A stretch of DNA of 64,000 nucleotides from Paenibacillus foliorum (lineage in GTDB: Bacteria > Bacillota > Bacilli > Paenibacillales > NBRC-103111), in contig NZ_WHOD01000070.1 in assembly GCF_013141765.1 (NCBI RefSeq), positions 372,001 to 436,000 of the forward strand, written 5' to 3'. Positions 8,256 to 18,000 of this stretch are shown here, in pieces (positions within the stretch are counted from its first letter, which is position 1; every line of letters begins with the position of its first letter). The notes beneath the pieces are model-generated. The model searched no databases, was not told where the DNA came from, and saw nothing but the letters and a program-made list of their open reading frames with translations. The position numbers and the translations under genes are program-made.

Positions 8256-9211
8256 TTCTCCATTCGTACGGGCACTCTAACCTGCTGAAAGACGGATTGG
8301 AGTACGGATTGGACAGTAGCGCCATCCATTCGTGCTTCAGCTTGCAAAATGATACGATGCCCCAGCACAAAAGGTGCCAAGAACTTAATATCATCGGGTA
8401 TCACATAATCGCGCTCTTGAATCAGTGCATAGGCTTTCGACGCTTGGACTAATGCGAGGGTAGCGCGTGGACTTGCTCCAAGAAATATAGAAGCATGCTC
8501 ACGGGTCTGTCTAGTAACTGCTACTAAATAGCTGGCAACCGCATCATCCAGATGAACATGCTTAGCCCGCTGTTGGATTTCTAAGATATGCTCAACATCA
8601 GCCACTGGCTGAAGATTCTCCAACGGATGTATGACGCTTTGTGAAATAATCATTCGAGTCTCTGTCGCTTCATCAGGATAACCCAGGCTGAACTTCATCA
8701 TGAATCGATCCAACTGAGCTTCCGGGAGCGTATAGGTACCTTCAAAATCAATCGGATTCTGAGTAGCAAGCAGCAAAAATGGTTTAGGCAGCTGATGTGT
8801 CTCCCCATCGACTGTAATATGCCCTTCTTCCATGGCTTCAAGAAGCGCTGATTGCGTCTTCGTCGTAGCTCGGTTAATTTCATCCGCCAGCAAAATATGA
8901 GTCATCACTGGGCCGGGTCTAAAAACAAAGACCTCATCCTTGGGATGATATATGGATACCCCTGTGATATCCGTAGGGAGTAAATCAGGATTACACTGGA
9001 TACGACGAAATTGACCATGAATTGATTTAGCTAACGATTTAATTAGAACTGTTTTTCCTGTTCCGGGTACGTCCTCCAGCAGCACGTGACCGCCAGCAAG
9101 CATCGCTGTTAGCAGCAGTTTAATTTCATCTGTTTTGCCAAGGATACAAGATTCCAAATTTGCTTGTATGCGCTTAAGGATTTGTATGTCTTCTTTGACT
9201 AGTGCCTCCAT
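8252..9211 (-). CDS. MoxR-family AAA+ ATPase
   Basis: Cytoplasmic AAA+ ATPase of 319 residues, proposed to act as a chaperone for assembly of protein complexes. Walker A is EDVPGTGKTVL (about residues 46-56) and Walker B is ILLADEINRA (about 107-116). SALLEAMEE, a sensor-1 ATQNP and an arginine-finger region follow. The ATG at 9211 has GGAGG 9 nt upstream. It is the first gene of the MoxR-DUF58-transglutaminase operon. Confidence 0.93.
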   Translation of the reverse strand: MEALVKEDIQILKRIQANLESCILGKTDEIKLLLTAMLAGGHVLLEDVPGTGKTVLIKSLAKSIHGQFRRIQCNPDLLPTDITGVSIYHPKDEVFVFRPGPVMTHILLADEINRATTKTQSALLEAMEEGHITVDGETHQLPKPFLLLATQNPIDFEGTYTLPEAQLDRFMMKFSLGYPDEATETRMIISQSVIHPLENLQPVADVEHILEIQQRAKHVHLDDAVASYLVAVTRQTREHASIFLGASPRATLALVQASKAYALIQERDYVIPDDIKFLAPFVLGHRIILQAEARMDGATVQSVLQSVFQQVRVPVRMEK

Positions 9212-9420
9212 GTTCCTGATCCTCCTTGGGGTATATGGTTTTTATGGTAGAATAACTCATCTTCTATTTTACAGGATTCAAAAAAAGCCGTATACATGCA
9301 AAAATGCTGAATTTGTTTGTATAAATACACATTTGGGCGCTTTTTCTCCATTTTAGAACCATAATTGACTGATTCCTAACGACCCTAGCGTAAGAAAAAT
9401 CGAACGAAAAGTTCACAACT

Positions 9421-9454
9421 AAAAAAACCTAAGGCTCAAAATGAGTCTTAGGTT
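9421..9454 (-). terminator. Terminator of the spoVA operon
   Basis: On the minus strand AACCTAAGACTC pairs imperfectly with GAGCCTTAGGTT around a short loop and is followed by a run of seven T. It lies 60 bp after the spoVAE stop. The rest of the gap up to the MoxR start (9212-9420) shows no gene and presumably holds the MoxR operon promoter. Confidence 0.8.
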
Positions 9455-9516
9455 AAGTTGAATCGCTAGCCTTATGGAGAAAGCTCACTAACAAATCGCC
9501 CGTATTCCAAACTGCA

Positions 9517-9879
9517 TCAGCCCCTAGGTCTGCACACAACAGCAGCAAGGAATGAAAAAATAATAGCGGCTGAAACCCCTGCGCTAGTTACTTTGAAAAT
9601 ACCGGTAATAATGCCAATGGCTCCGTCTTGATTCAGCTCTTGAAGCGCTCCATGAACCAATGCATTGCCAAAGCTCGTTATCGGTACTGTCGCTCCTGCA
9701 CCGGCAAACTTAATGAAAGGATCGTACCAACCAACACCATCTGCAATTGCTCCTGCAACAACTAGTGAACTCATTGTGTGAGCAGGGGTCAGCTTGCCCA
9801 CATCCATCAACAGCTGCCCTATAACGCATATTGCGCCTCCGATAACAAAAGCCCAGACAAAATGCATAAAAGTATCCAT
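9517..9879 (-). CDS. spoVAE: Stage V sporulation protein AE
   Basis: Small integral membrane protein of 120 residues with about four hydrophobic helices, part of the SpoVA channel in the spore inner membrane. The channel moves Ca-dipicolinate into the developing spore and out at germination. GKLTPAHTMSSLVVAGAI and AGAGATVPITSFGNALVHGA are characteristic SpoVAE/SpoVAC family segments. The ATG directly follows the spoVAD stop, so coupling is likely. The triad spoVAC-AD-AE, without the spoVAA/AB/AF genes of Bacillus subtilis, is the form seen in many Paenibacillus and clostridia. Confidence 0.93.
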   Translation of the reverse strand: MDTFMHFVWAFVIGGAICVIGQLLMDVGKLTPAHTMSSLVVAGAIADGVGWYDPFIKFAGAGATVPITSFGNALVHGALQELNQDGAIGIITGIFKVTSAGVSAAIIFSFLAAVVCRPRG

Positions 9880-10896
9880 TTAATGTACCCCGCCTTCAAT
9901 TGATACAGCATGGGCAATGCAAGGAATGCTTTCTCCCTGCTGAAACGACAACGGGGATAGCAAGGCTCCTGTTGCAATAACCAACACCCGTTTGAGATCT
10001 CCATTGCGAAGCTGCTTCATAATATGTCCATAGGTCACGGAAGCAGAACAGCCACAGCCACTGCCACCAGCAATAACAACAGGTTGCTTCTCAATATCAT
10101 AAATCATTAGACCGCAGTCCTTATAAATAGTTTGACTGATTGGAATCTTATGCTTTTCCAGCAATTCATTCGCAATTTCATACCCTACCGAAGCCAAATC
10201 GCCTGTCACAATAAGATCGTAATATCCTGGTTCCCGATCGAAATCGCGAAGATGCGCCTGCAATGTATCCACAGCTGCGGGGGCCATCGCAGCCCCCATG
10301 TTAAAAGGGTCTTTGATCCCCATATCAATAACTCTGCCGATTGTAGCTCCTGTTACTATGGGGCCATCCCCTTTTCTAGACAGCACTGCCGCCCCTGCTC
10401 CAGTCACTGTGTACTGAGCTGTCGGCGGCTTCTGCGAGCCATATTCAGTCGGGTAGCGGAATTGTTTTTCCGATGTACAGTTATGACTGCAGGTGCCAGC
10501 CATCACATAATCAGCATCACCTGAATTCACCATCATCGCGGCCAGTGCCAACCCCTCCATTGAGGTCGAGCATGCACCAAATATCCCCAAATACGGAATG
10601 GTTAAAGTTCGTGCGGCAAACGTATTGCTAATAATTTGATTCATCAGATCGCCGCCAACATAAAATTGAATCTGCTCTTTCGTTAATCCGGCTTTCTTAA
10701 TAGCAAGTTCAGCGGCTTCCTCCATAAGCTTACGTTCCGCTTTCTCCCAGCTTTCCTGCTCTAACTGCAAATCACCATGAACAATATCAAAATCATTGGC
10801 AAGCGGCCCATCCCCTTCGTCAGGACCAACTACGGTTCCAGTCGCTTGAATTACAGGGCGATTCGTAAATGCCCAGCTCTGATGTCCCTGCAGCAT
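9880..10896 (-). CDS. spoVAD: Stage V sporulation protein AD
   Basis: Soluble component of the SpoVA channel with a thiolase-like fold; the Bacillus protein binds dipicolinic acid. 338 residues, normal length. The N-terminus reads WAFTNRPVIQATGTVVGPDEG. A thiolase-like FGACSTSMEGLALA lies near residue 105, and AGGSGCGCSA near residue 275. The ATG at 10896 has GGGAGG upstream, overlapping the spoVAC stop region. It acts with SpoVAC and SpoVAE at the inner spore membrane. Confidence 0.95.
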   Translation of the reverse strand: MLQGHQSWAFTNRPVIQATGTVVGPDEGDGPLANDFDIVHGDLQLEQESWEKAERKLMEEAAELAIKKAGLTKEQIQFYVGGDLMNQIISNTFAARTLTIPYLGIFGACSTSMEGLALAAMMVNSGDADYVMAGTCSHNCTSEKQFRYPTEYGSQKPPTAQYTVTGAGAAVLSRKGDGPIVTGATIGRVIDMGIKDPFNMGAAMAPAAVDTLQAHLRDFDREPGYYDLIVTGDLASVGYEIANELLEKHKIPISQTIYKDCGLMIYDIEKQPVVIAGGSGCGCSASVTYGHIMKQLRNGDLKRVLVIATGALLSPLSFQQGESIPCIAHAVSIEGGVH

Positions 10897-10897
10897 G

Positions 10898-11380
10898 TTA
10901 TCCTCCCGCTGTCGTCATATTTATTAGCAAATGTACCAAGCCTACAAAAAATGCAGCCACCGTTCCGAACACGATAACCGAACCTGCTAGCTTGAACATA
11001 TTGCCACCTACACCCAGCACCAGCCCCTCGCTTTTATGCTCTAGAGCCGCGGAACACATCGAATTGGCAAATCCAGTAACGGGTACCCCGGAACCAGCCC
11101 CAGCCCATTGCGCGAGTTTGTCATAAACACCCATGCAGGTCAAAATAACAGATAATAAAATCAGGATAGCCACCGTTGGATTACCGGCTGTTTCCTGAGT
11201 AAATCCGAAGCCATGAATGAATAACTCCATCAATGCTTGTCCAATTGTGCAAATGATTCCACCTACTAAAAAAGCGCGAAAGCAGTTTCGTGCAACCGGT
11301 CTTGGAGGCTCACTTTTCTTAGCAAGCTCTTGGTACTCCTGCTGTGTCCATGTTATTTTTTGCTTTGCCTTTGAAGCCAT
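10898..11380 (-). CDS. spoVAC: Stage V sporulation protein AC
   Basis: Integral membrane protein of 160 residues, first gene of the spoVA operon. A soluble N-terminus (about 45 residues, Lys-rich) is followed by about four hydrophobic helices with the family segment AGAGSGVPVTGFANSM. In Bacillus, SpoVAC acts as a mechanosensitive channel component for dipicolinate release. The ATG at 11380 lies downstream of AGAAGGG. A forespore sigma-factor promoter is visible 34 bp upstream of the start. Confidence 0.93.
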   Translation of the reverse strand: MASKAKQKITWTQQEYQELAKKSEPPRPVARNCFRAFLVGGIICTIGQALMELFIHGFGFTQETAGNPTVAILILLSVILTCMGVYDKLAQWAGAGSGVPVTGFANSMCSAALEHKSEGLVLGVGGNMFKLAGSVIVFGTVAAFFVGLVHLLINMTTAGG

Positions 11381-11413
11381 CTGAAGTCATCCCTTCTTTT
11401 TCTTGTGTAACGC

Positions 11414-11443
11414 TATTTTCTCCTATTCAGCGCTCAACCATGC
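11414..11443 (-). promoter_or_regulatory. Forespore sigma-F/sigma-G type promoter for spoVA
   Basis: On the minus strand the -35 is GCATG (11443-11439), matching the GYATR consensus. After exactly 15 nt the -10 is GGAGAAAATA (11423-11414), matching GGNRANAMTW. Placement 34 bp before spoVAC and the forespore function of the operon fit. Confidence 0.65.
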
Positions 11444-11496
11444 ACTAAGTCTTTTGGGCCGTTATGTAACTGCGTGAAATGTAGATGGAGGAACGG

Positions 11497-11680
11497 ATGC
11501 TTACAAGCCAGCTTACTTATGAAAAGCTAGTTTGTTAGCATCCGCTTTAAGCAAACCCGAGTAGAACACTGGACTTTTGAAATTGAAGGACAGCTTCGGT
11601 ATCGATTAAGCTTTCTTGGAAACTTCATGAGCCAAGGGGGCCTTTGGAACCACCTCTTTAAAGGTATTATGTTGAAATAA
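11497..11680 (+). pseudogene. Frameshifted small gene remnant
   Basis: A GGAGG 5 nt before an ATG at 11497 starts a frame encoding MLTSQLTYEKLVC and then a stop. The +1 frame continues from 11531 for 49 codons (FVSIRFKQTRVEHW... ending NHLFKGIMLK). Skipping one base near 11530 would join them into one protein of about 60 residues. I do not recognise the family. It could be a decayed gene, a sequencing error or chance. It lies in the gap upstream of spoVA. Confidence 0.3.
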
Positions 11681-11827
11681 TCTAAAACTATACTGGAAAT
11701 GTAAGCAGTTGCAGCAGCTTCAAGAAATACCTCCACATGAACCGGCCAACACGAGGATCGGTCTCGCATAAGTAGGAGGGCAGTGCCTTAATTCCGAATT
11801 TTTATGCCGATAGCTCAGGTAGTTAAA

Positions 11828-11902
11828 TCAAATCAAAGCTAATAACAGCATTGCCAATAAAATAAATAACACTAAAACAATAACAATTGCTGAATTATGC
11901 AT
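11828..11902 (-). CDS. YjcZ-like sporulation micro-protein (24 aa)
   Basis: A 24-residue hydrophobic peptide, MHNSAIVIVLVLFILL then AMLLLALI. The core resembles the YjcZ family of tiny Firmicute sporulation-associated membrane proteins (ALIVVLFILL-like). GGGAG lies 9 nt before the ATG. It is too short for most gene finders. Family assignment is by pattern only; it sits near the spoVA operon on the same strand but is separated from it by about 450 bp. Confidence 0.6.
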   Translation of the reverse strand: MHNSAIVIVLVLFILLAMLLLALI

Positions 11903-11992
11903 AGGTGCTGACTCCCATTCTGCATGTTTTGTAAATGCTATATCCTATGTCTAAACCGTTGGGTTGGACTGTGCATCTGCCCAAACGTAATA

Positions 11993-12035
11993 AAAAGCAA
12001 AGGCGATTTCCTAGAGGGAAATCGCCTTTGCTTTT
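11993..12035 (-). terminator. Terminator after the RCC1-SLH gene
   Basis: A stem of about 17 bp (AAGCAAAGGCGATTTCC and its complement) with a 5-nt loop. On the minus strand it is followed by TTTTTATTA, and it lies 26 bp past the stop codon. Confidence 0.8.
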
Positions 12036-12060
12036 ATGTTAGTAAGGAGAACACTCACAT

Positions 12061-14934
12061 TCAGTTAGCTTTCTGCGCGTTCTCCAACGCTTTGGCATCA
12101 ACTTGAAGCGTACTGCCGTTCTTCAACGTCAGCATACGTTCAATGATTGTAACCCCTTGGGCGCGATTGGTTGTCGCTTGCGGTGCAAGGCTTCCATTCT
12201 CTAACCCCTGCAGTATACCTGATTGCACCGCTGTTAGCATGGCAAACGGTTCCGTAACTGCCGTGTTCGCTGATTGAAGCTCTTTATGAGTCACGCGTAC
12301 TGTGATCTTTGCCATTTCAGCGCGTGTGATTGGCCGATCCCAATCTGCTTGGGATTCATCCTGCCCGATATACCCTGCTTTCAACAGCGCATCGGCATAG
12401 GTTCTGTACCAAGCCTGATCGGCAGAAGGCGCAGTGACCGGCAGCTTAAGAGCGGCTGCCACAAGCTTGGCGAACTCGGCGCGCAGAACGATTCGTTCAG
12501 GTTGAAACGTGCCGTCCGGATAGCCGTCCACGTAGCCTTTATCCACCGCGGCGGAAATAGCCGCAGCGGCCCAATGTCCGGTCGCGTCACTAAAGGATGA
12601 CGCGAACCCGGTCACAGCTGCAGGCACGGTACGGTTCTTGAACGTACCGTCGCCCAGCTGCCCGGACATATTGGCCCCCCATGTCCATACTGTACCATCC
12701 GCTGACATTGCAGCGGAATGGTTGCTTCCTGCGGCAATAGCTGAAGCGCCGCTAATGCCTTTCGCTTGAACCGCGCGCTGCCGGTTCATTGTCGTGTCAT
12801 CGCCCAGCTGCCCGAAGGCGTTGGAGCCCCAAGCCCAAACCGTTCCGTCAGACTTAACGGCTAAGGAATGATAATTGCCTCCGGCAATGGCAACGGCATC
12901 CATCACATCAATGACTTGAACTGGCGTTGAAGTATTCGATGTGGAATCATTGCCCAGCTGTCCAAAAGCATTGTATCCCCAAGTCCAAACCGTACCATCG
13001 CTCTTAAGAGCCAATGAATGGTTTCTTCCTGCTGCAATGGCCTTCACATTGGTCAAATCTGTCAGCTGCACGGCACTCCTGCGCAGCGCAGTCGTACCGT
13101 CACCCAATTGGCCATTGCTATTATCGCCCCATGACCACACAGTACCATCACTAGCCAAAGCAAGAGCGTGATTATAACCTGCCGCGATAGCTTTAATCTT
13201 AAATAGTCCAGGTATTTCAACCGGTATCAGGCTTGGTTTGGAACTGCCATTAGCCAATTGGCCGAATGTGTTATCTCCTACAGCCCAAACCGTTCCATCC
13301 TTTTTCAACGCAACTGTGAACAGGTTGCCGCCTGCTATATCTGTCACATCGCTAAGCAATGGCGATGGGGCCGGTGTGTTTTTATTTGCTGTTGTAGTAT
13401 CAATCAATTGGCCGCTAAGATTTAACCCCCAGCTCCAAACCGTACCGTCCTTCTTCAACACCAGCGCATGGCTGGTCCCTGCTGCTGCCACAGCAATTTG
13501 ATCAGCAGCATCGACTGACGCGGGAGCATTCTTCGCACTGCCGGCACCTAATCCAAGCTGGCCGAATATATTTTCCCCCCACGTCCAGAGCTTATTGTTT
13601 TTCCATACAAGGTTAAAGCTATCCCCTGACGCAAGCGGCTTACTCGACATTGTATTGCTGTAGCTGCCCTCTGTTTGGTCTGGCGGACGAACAATCATCG
13701 AAAACCGCGGAACCAAGACCGGTAATATCCGATTTGTTGCCGCTCCGTCCCCCAACTGGCCCAGAGCACTGTTACCCCAAGTCCACAGAGTTCCATCGGG
13801 CTTTATAGCCATTGAATGAAAATGCCCGGTTCCAATGAGCGAAACATTTTTCATAATACTTACATCGACTATACTGTTTTTATAATCTCCTGTACCTAGC
13901 TGCCCGTAATTATTTAACCCCCAGCCGCTGACTGTGCCGTCTTTATGCTGAACAATCATGTGGGAGTTACCTGCAGCAACACTTACAGCATCCTTAAGGC
14001 CAACAACTGCTAATGCAAAATTACGATTATCTTCGTTTCCACTGCCAAGCTGACCCGAAACATTATAGCCCCATGTCCATACGGAGCCATCTTCCTTCAA
14101 GGCCACTGAGAAATTACTCCCGGCAGCAACTGTTTTCGTAGCGAAAGTAAAATTAACCCTAGTTGGTTTATTCGTCCGGGATGAAGTCTCCGCATCTCCA
14201 ACTTGCCCATAGGTGTTATCCCCCCAAGCCAAAACATGATCGTCCGAAGCTATAGCAAGTGAATGATTGCCTCCAGCTGCTATTCCTTTTATTCCGGAAA
14301 ACGATGTTAATTGATTCGGCTTCAGTCCATCATCGTAAGTACCGTTACCCAGTTGACCTTTAGAGTTATCTCCCCACGTAACGATGGTCCCATTACTTTT
14401 CAAAGCTATGGAGTGATTGTTACCAGCTGAGATTGCTATAACGTCACTAAGATATTCAATTTGAAAAGGTGTGGTCCGGTCCTCTAGAGTACCGTCCCCG
14501 ATCTGCCCCTTTGAATTTTGGCCCCAAGCCCACACGGTTCCATCCTTGCGCAATGCAAGTGTGTGATTCATTCCTGCGGCAATTGCGGTTATATCAAATA
14601 ATTCCTTAACCCGAGTAGGAACATAACGCTGCACATCCGTTCCAGTTCCCAGCTTTCCGTGAAGGCTATCGCCCCAAGTCCAAACGGAGCCATCGCTTTT
14701 CAATGCCACAGTATGGCTTAATCCGCCTGTAATTTGTGCATATCCAAAAGAAGGTATAACGGATGATACAGAAGAGTCCGTTTTGGCGGTAATTTCCTTA
14801 ACCGCCTCCCCAGTGCTTGGGGAGGTTTCTGCATGTACAATGCTTGCAGCTAGCATCGCTTGGAGCAATAAAGCTAATGTGAGCCAGCATGCAAGCCATC
14901 TGCTGTTATTTTGTTTACGACGGTTCCGAGCCAT
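12061..14934 (-). CDS. Surface protein with 14 RCC1 repeats and SLH domains
   Basis: Secreted, cell-wall-attached protein of about 957 residues. The signal peptide (about residues 10-36) ends near SIVHAETS. I count fourteen RCC1-type repeats of about 50 residues, each with a core like HSLALKSDGTVWTWG followed by GQLG; the seventh is followed by a longer linker. RCC1 propellers have seven blades, so this suggests two propellers. The C-terminus has three SLH-type segments (FSDATGHWAAAAIS; YADALLKAGYIG; AVQSGILQG) that bind secondary cell-wall polymer in Paenibacillus. The ATG at 14934 follows GGAGGAG by 9 nt. Its ligand is unknown. It is 70 bp downstream of the RND pump gene on the same strand. 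Confidence 0.88.
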   Translation of the reverse strand: MARNRRKQNNSRWLACWLTLALLLQAMLAASIVHAETSPSTGEAVKEITAKTDSSVSSVIPSFGYAQITGGLSHTVALKSDGSVWTWGDSLHGKLGTGTDVQRYVPTRVKELFDITAIAAGMNHTLALRKDGTVWAWGQNSKGQIGDGTLEDRTTPFQIEYLSDVIAISAGNNHSIALKSNGTIVTWGDNSKGQLGNGTYDDGLKPNQLTSFSGIKGIAAGGNHSLAIASDDHVLAWGDNTYGQVGDAETSSRTNKPTRVNFTFATKTVAAGSNFSVALKEDGSVWTWGYNVSGQLGSGNEDNRNFALAVVGLKDAVSVAAGNSHMIVQHKDGTVSGWGLNNYGQLGTGDYKNSIVDVSIMKNVSLIGTGHFHSMAIKPDGTLWTWGNSALGQLGDGAATNRILPVLVPRFSMIVRPPDQTEGSYSNTMSSKPLASGDSFNLVWKNNKLWTWGENIFGQLGLGAGSAKNAPASVDAADQIAVAAAGTSHALVLKKDGTVWSWGLNLSGQLIDTTTANKNTPAPSPLLSDVTDIAGGNLFTVALKKDGTVWAVGDNTFGQLANGSSKPSLIPVEIPGLFKIKAIAAGYNHALALASDGTVWSWGDNSNGQLGDGTTALRRSAVQLTDLTNVKAIAAGRNHSLALKSDGTVWTWGYNAFGQLGNDSTSNTSTPVQVIDVMDAVAIAGGNYHSLAVKSDGTVWAWGSNAFGQLGDDTTMNRQRAVQAKGISGASAIAAGSNHSAAMSADGTVWTWGANMSGQLGDGTFKNRTVPAAVTGFASSFSDATGHWAAAAISAAVDKGYVDGYPDGTFQPERIVLRAEFAKLVAAALKLPVTAPSADQAWYRTYADALLKAGYIGQDESQADWDRPITRAEMAKITVRVTHKELQSANTAVTEPFAMLTAVQSGILQGLENGSLAPQATTNRAQGVTIIERMLTLKNGSTLQVDAKALENAQKAN

Positions 14935-15004
14935 AGTGCTTATCTCCTCCATCTGATTTTCGTCGATTGGTCCCCGCCTAACTATTGGTGTTAAACAACC
15001 TTTA

Positions 15005-18000
15005 TTAATGGTCAGCTGGCAGGGCTGGAGGGGATTGCTTTTTCCATTTGCTTACCAATCTATCCTTAAGACCATCCATTAGCGTATAAACTACTGGTAC
15101 AAGCAGCAATGTAATCATCGTTGAGAGCGTTAATCCGAACGCAACAACCGTAGCCATGGAAGCTTGAGCTTCAGCGCCTTCACCAAAACCAATAACAAGC
15201 GGCAGCATAGCCAGTACTGTAGTTGCAGTTGTCATCAATATCGGACGCAATCGAACCTTTCCTGCTTCTAATAATGCATCATAAAGAGTATAGCCTCGTT
15301 TTCGAAGCTGGTTGGTATAATCGACCAAAACAATGGCATTGTTGACCACTATCCCGACCAGCATGATCATTCCCATAACAGAGTTCATATTAATCGTACG
15401 GTTGGTCAGATAGAGACCCAGTATGGCTCCAATAAATGTTGGAGGCAGTGAGAACATGATAATAAAAGGTCCATACAAAGATTCAAACTGACTTGCCATA
15501 ACCATGTAAACCAAGACTACTGAAAGTAAAAGCATAAAGTATAAACTAGAGAAAGCATTATTGGAGTCAGCCTGCGATCCAAGCGTGATGGTATATCCAT
15601 CAGGAGGTTGAATCGTGGCAAGCCGAGCCTGTACTTCTGTGGAAACATCCCCAATTGGAGCGTTAAAAACTGAACCTTGGATGGTAGCTAGTCTTTGTTG
15701 GTTAATATGTCTGATTTGCGCAGGACCAGAGCCCGGCTCCACCTTAGCTATTGCATTCAATGGAATTTGCGCTCCAGATGCCGTAGTAATGACAACTTGA
15801 TTCAAGTTTTCCAGGTTATTTGTAAACTCTGACGGATATTTAACAAGCACAGAAATCTGCGTATCGCCTGTCTTGAAGTTGGTTGCCACCGATCCCTGGT
15901 ATGCGGTACGAATGGAAGTCATTACCTCTCGAACGGAAATGCCATAATAGCTGGCCGCTTCGCGGTCAATAGTCATATCGAATTCGGGAATGTTACGATC
16001 CAACGTATTCTGTACGTTCCTAAGTGTAGGAATGGCGCGCAGCTCTTCAGCAACCATATCACCCAACTTACTCAATACAGCCATGTCAGGACCGTTTAGG
16101 TTAACCTGAATATCTGCACCGCCACCGCCGCCAAGTCCTGGCAAACGAATAGAGGAACGAGCATTTACAGAAATTTGCGCCCCTGCGTTACCGGTGGTCA
16201 AATTACGAATTTGTTCCACAATTTGTTCAGTTTTCATCTTGCGTTCTGCTAGTGGCTTAAGGGTTACTTGAATATTAGCCGAGTTCGTTGAGGCGCTCTG
16301 GAAAGCTCCTCCTCCCCCGCCACCGACGGTGGTAAATATCGACTCAATGTCCGGGATATCCTTTATCAAACCCTCAACCTTTGTTGCAAGTGCATTAGTG
16401 ATTTCAAACTTGGTACCCTGAGCCAAGCTCATATTAATATTAAGCTGTCCTTCATCGGTTTTGGGAGTAATCTCCGAACCGACAAATTTGGCGAGATACA
16501 CACTGCCGCCTAGCATTCCGATAGTTAAAAGGATTATGATCCAGCGATGCCCCAAAGACCATTTGAGCAAACCGCCGTATATTCTTGTCAAATGATTCAT
16601 CCCGCGTCCAAACCATACAGCAGGATTAAAGGATCTCCCTTCCGGAAGCGACTCATCATGAGAATGCTTCTTCAAAAGCTTAGCCGCAAGCATAGGTACT
16701 AGCGTGATAGCAGCAAACAATGCGGCTATATGCGAAAAGCTAACCGTTAGTGCCATAGGTACAAAGAAGTTTTTCACCAATCCGTTAATAAATAGAGTAG
16801 GTGCAAAAACGGCGATTTGTGCCAAAGCTGAAGCCATAACTGCGGTCCCGACCTCGGCCGTGCCTTGCTTGGCGGCTTCAACCGGTGATAAGCCTTCTTC
16901 TCGTTTCCGGAAAATACTTTCTAATACTACGACTGCAAAGTCAACGAGCGAGCCTAAACCTAAGGCAAGACCGCCCAGTGTAATCGTATTTATTGTCTGT
17001 CCGGAAAAGTACATCATGCTGAATGCGCTGATTACCGATATCGGAATAACAACTCCAATGATCAGAGTGGCACGAATACTGTTCAGGAACAGCATCAAGA
17101 TAATGACCGAGAATACGCCACCGAGCAAAGTGTGCTCTATAACCGTATTAATCGAGCTTTTAATGAACTTGGACGAATCATTTAAGATTCCAAGCTTAAC
17201 GCCTTCAGGTAAATTTTTCTCGATATCCACCATGGCTTTACGAATATTATCCGCAACCGAAACCGTATTCCCGTCAGATTGCTTAAGTATTGAAAGACCT
17301 ACGCTTCGCTCTCCGTTACGGCGTGATTCGAATGTAATCTCTTGATAGGTGTCAATAATTTTTCCGAGCTCGCCAATTGGAATCGACTGCCCTCGAGATA
17401 GCGAAACTCTAACCTTTTCGATCTCAGATGTCGATTTAAAATCACCTTTAATCGTTAATGGAACGAGTTGTTCACCTTTATAAACAAGACCGGCATCGGT
17501 TGATTGATTATCATTGCTTAAAGCTGAAGTAACTTGATTGAACGTTAGTCCGTATTGTGTAAGCTTATTCTGATCAACTAGAAGCTGAATTTGGCGAACC
17601 CGGCCTCCTGTTACGCCAACTGATGCAACTCCGTTGGCACGCTGAACTGCAGGACTAACCACGTTATCCGCCAGATCGCGTAGTGTGATCAGATCTACAC
17701 TGTTGCTATATAACGCCAAGTTTAGAATAGGCTGGCTGTTCGGGTCGGCACGAGAAACAACCGGAGCATCAGCGTCCGTTGGAAGCTGCCGCTTCACCCT
17801 ATCTAACCGGTCTCGCATAGTCAAAGTTGCCTCACTGATATCCGTCCCAAAATTGAACTGCACCGTAACATTACTCGATCCCGTTCGTGAGGTTGATGAG
17901 ACGGACTGCACATTGGCTATCGTTGCCATTGAAGCCTCGATTCGCTTGGTCACTTGACTTTCCACTTGTCCCGGTGACGCCCCAGGCCAGTTAACGCTTA

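Noticed and set aside
16704..17345. 213-codon plus-strand frame opposite the RND permease
   Set aside because: Antisense shadow of a conserved transporter; no ribosome site or operon context.
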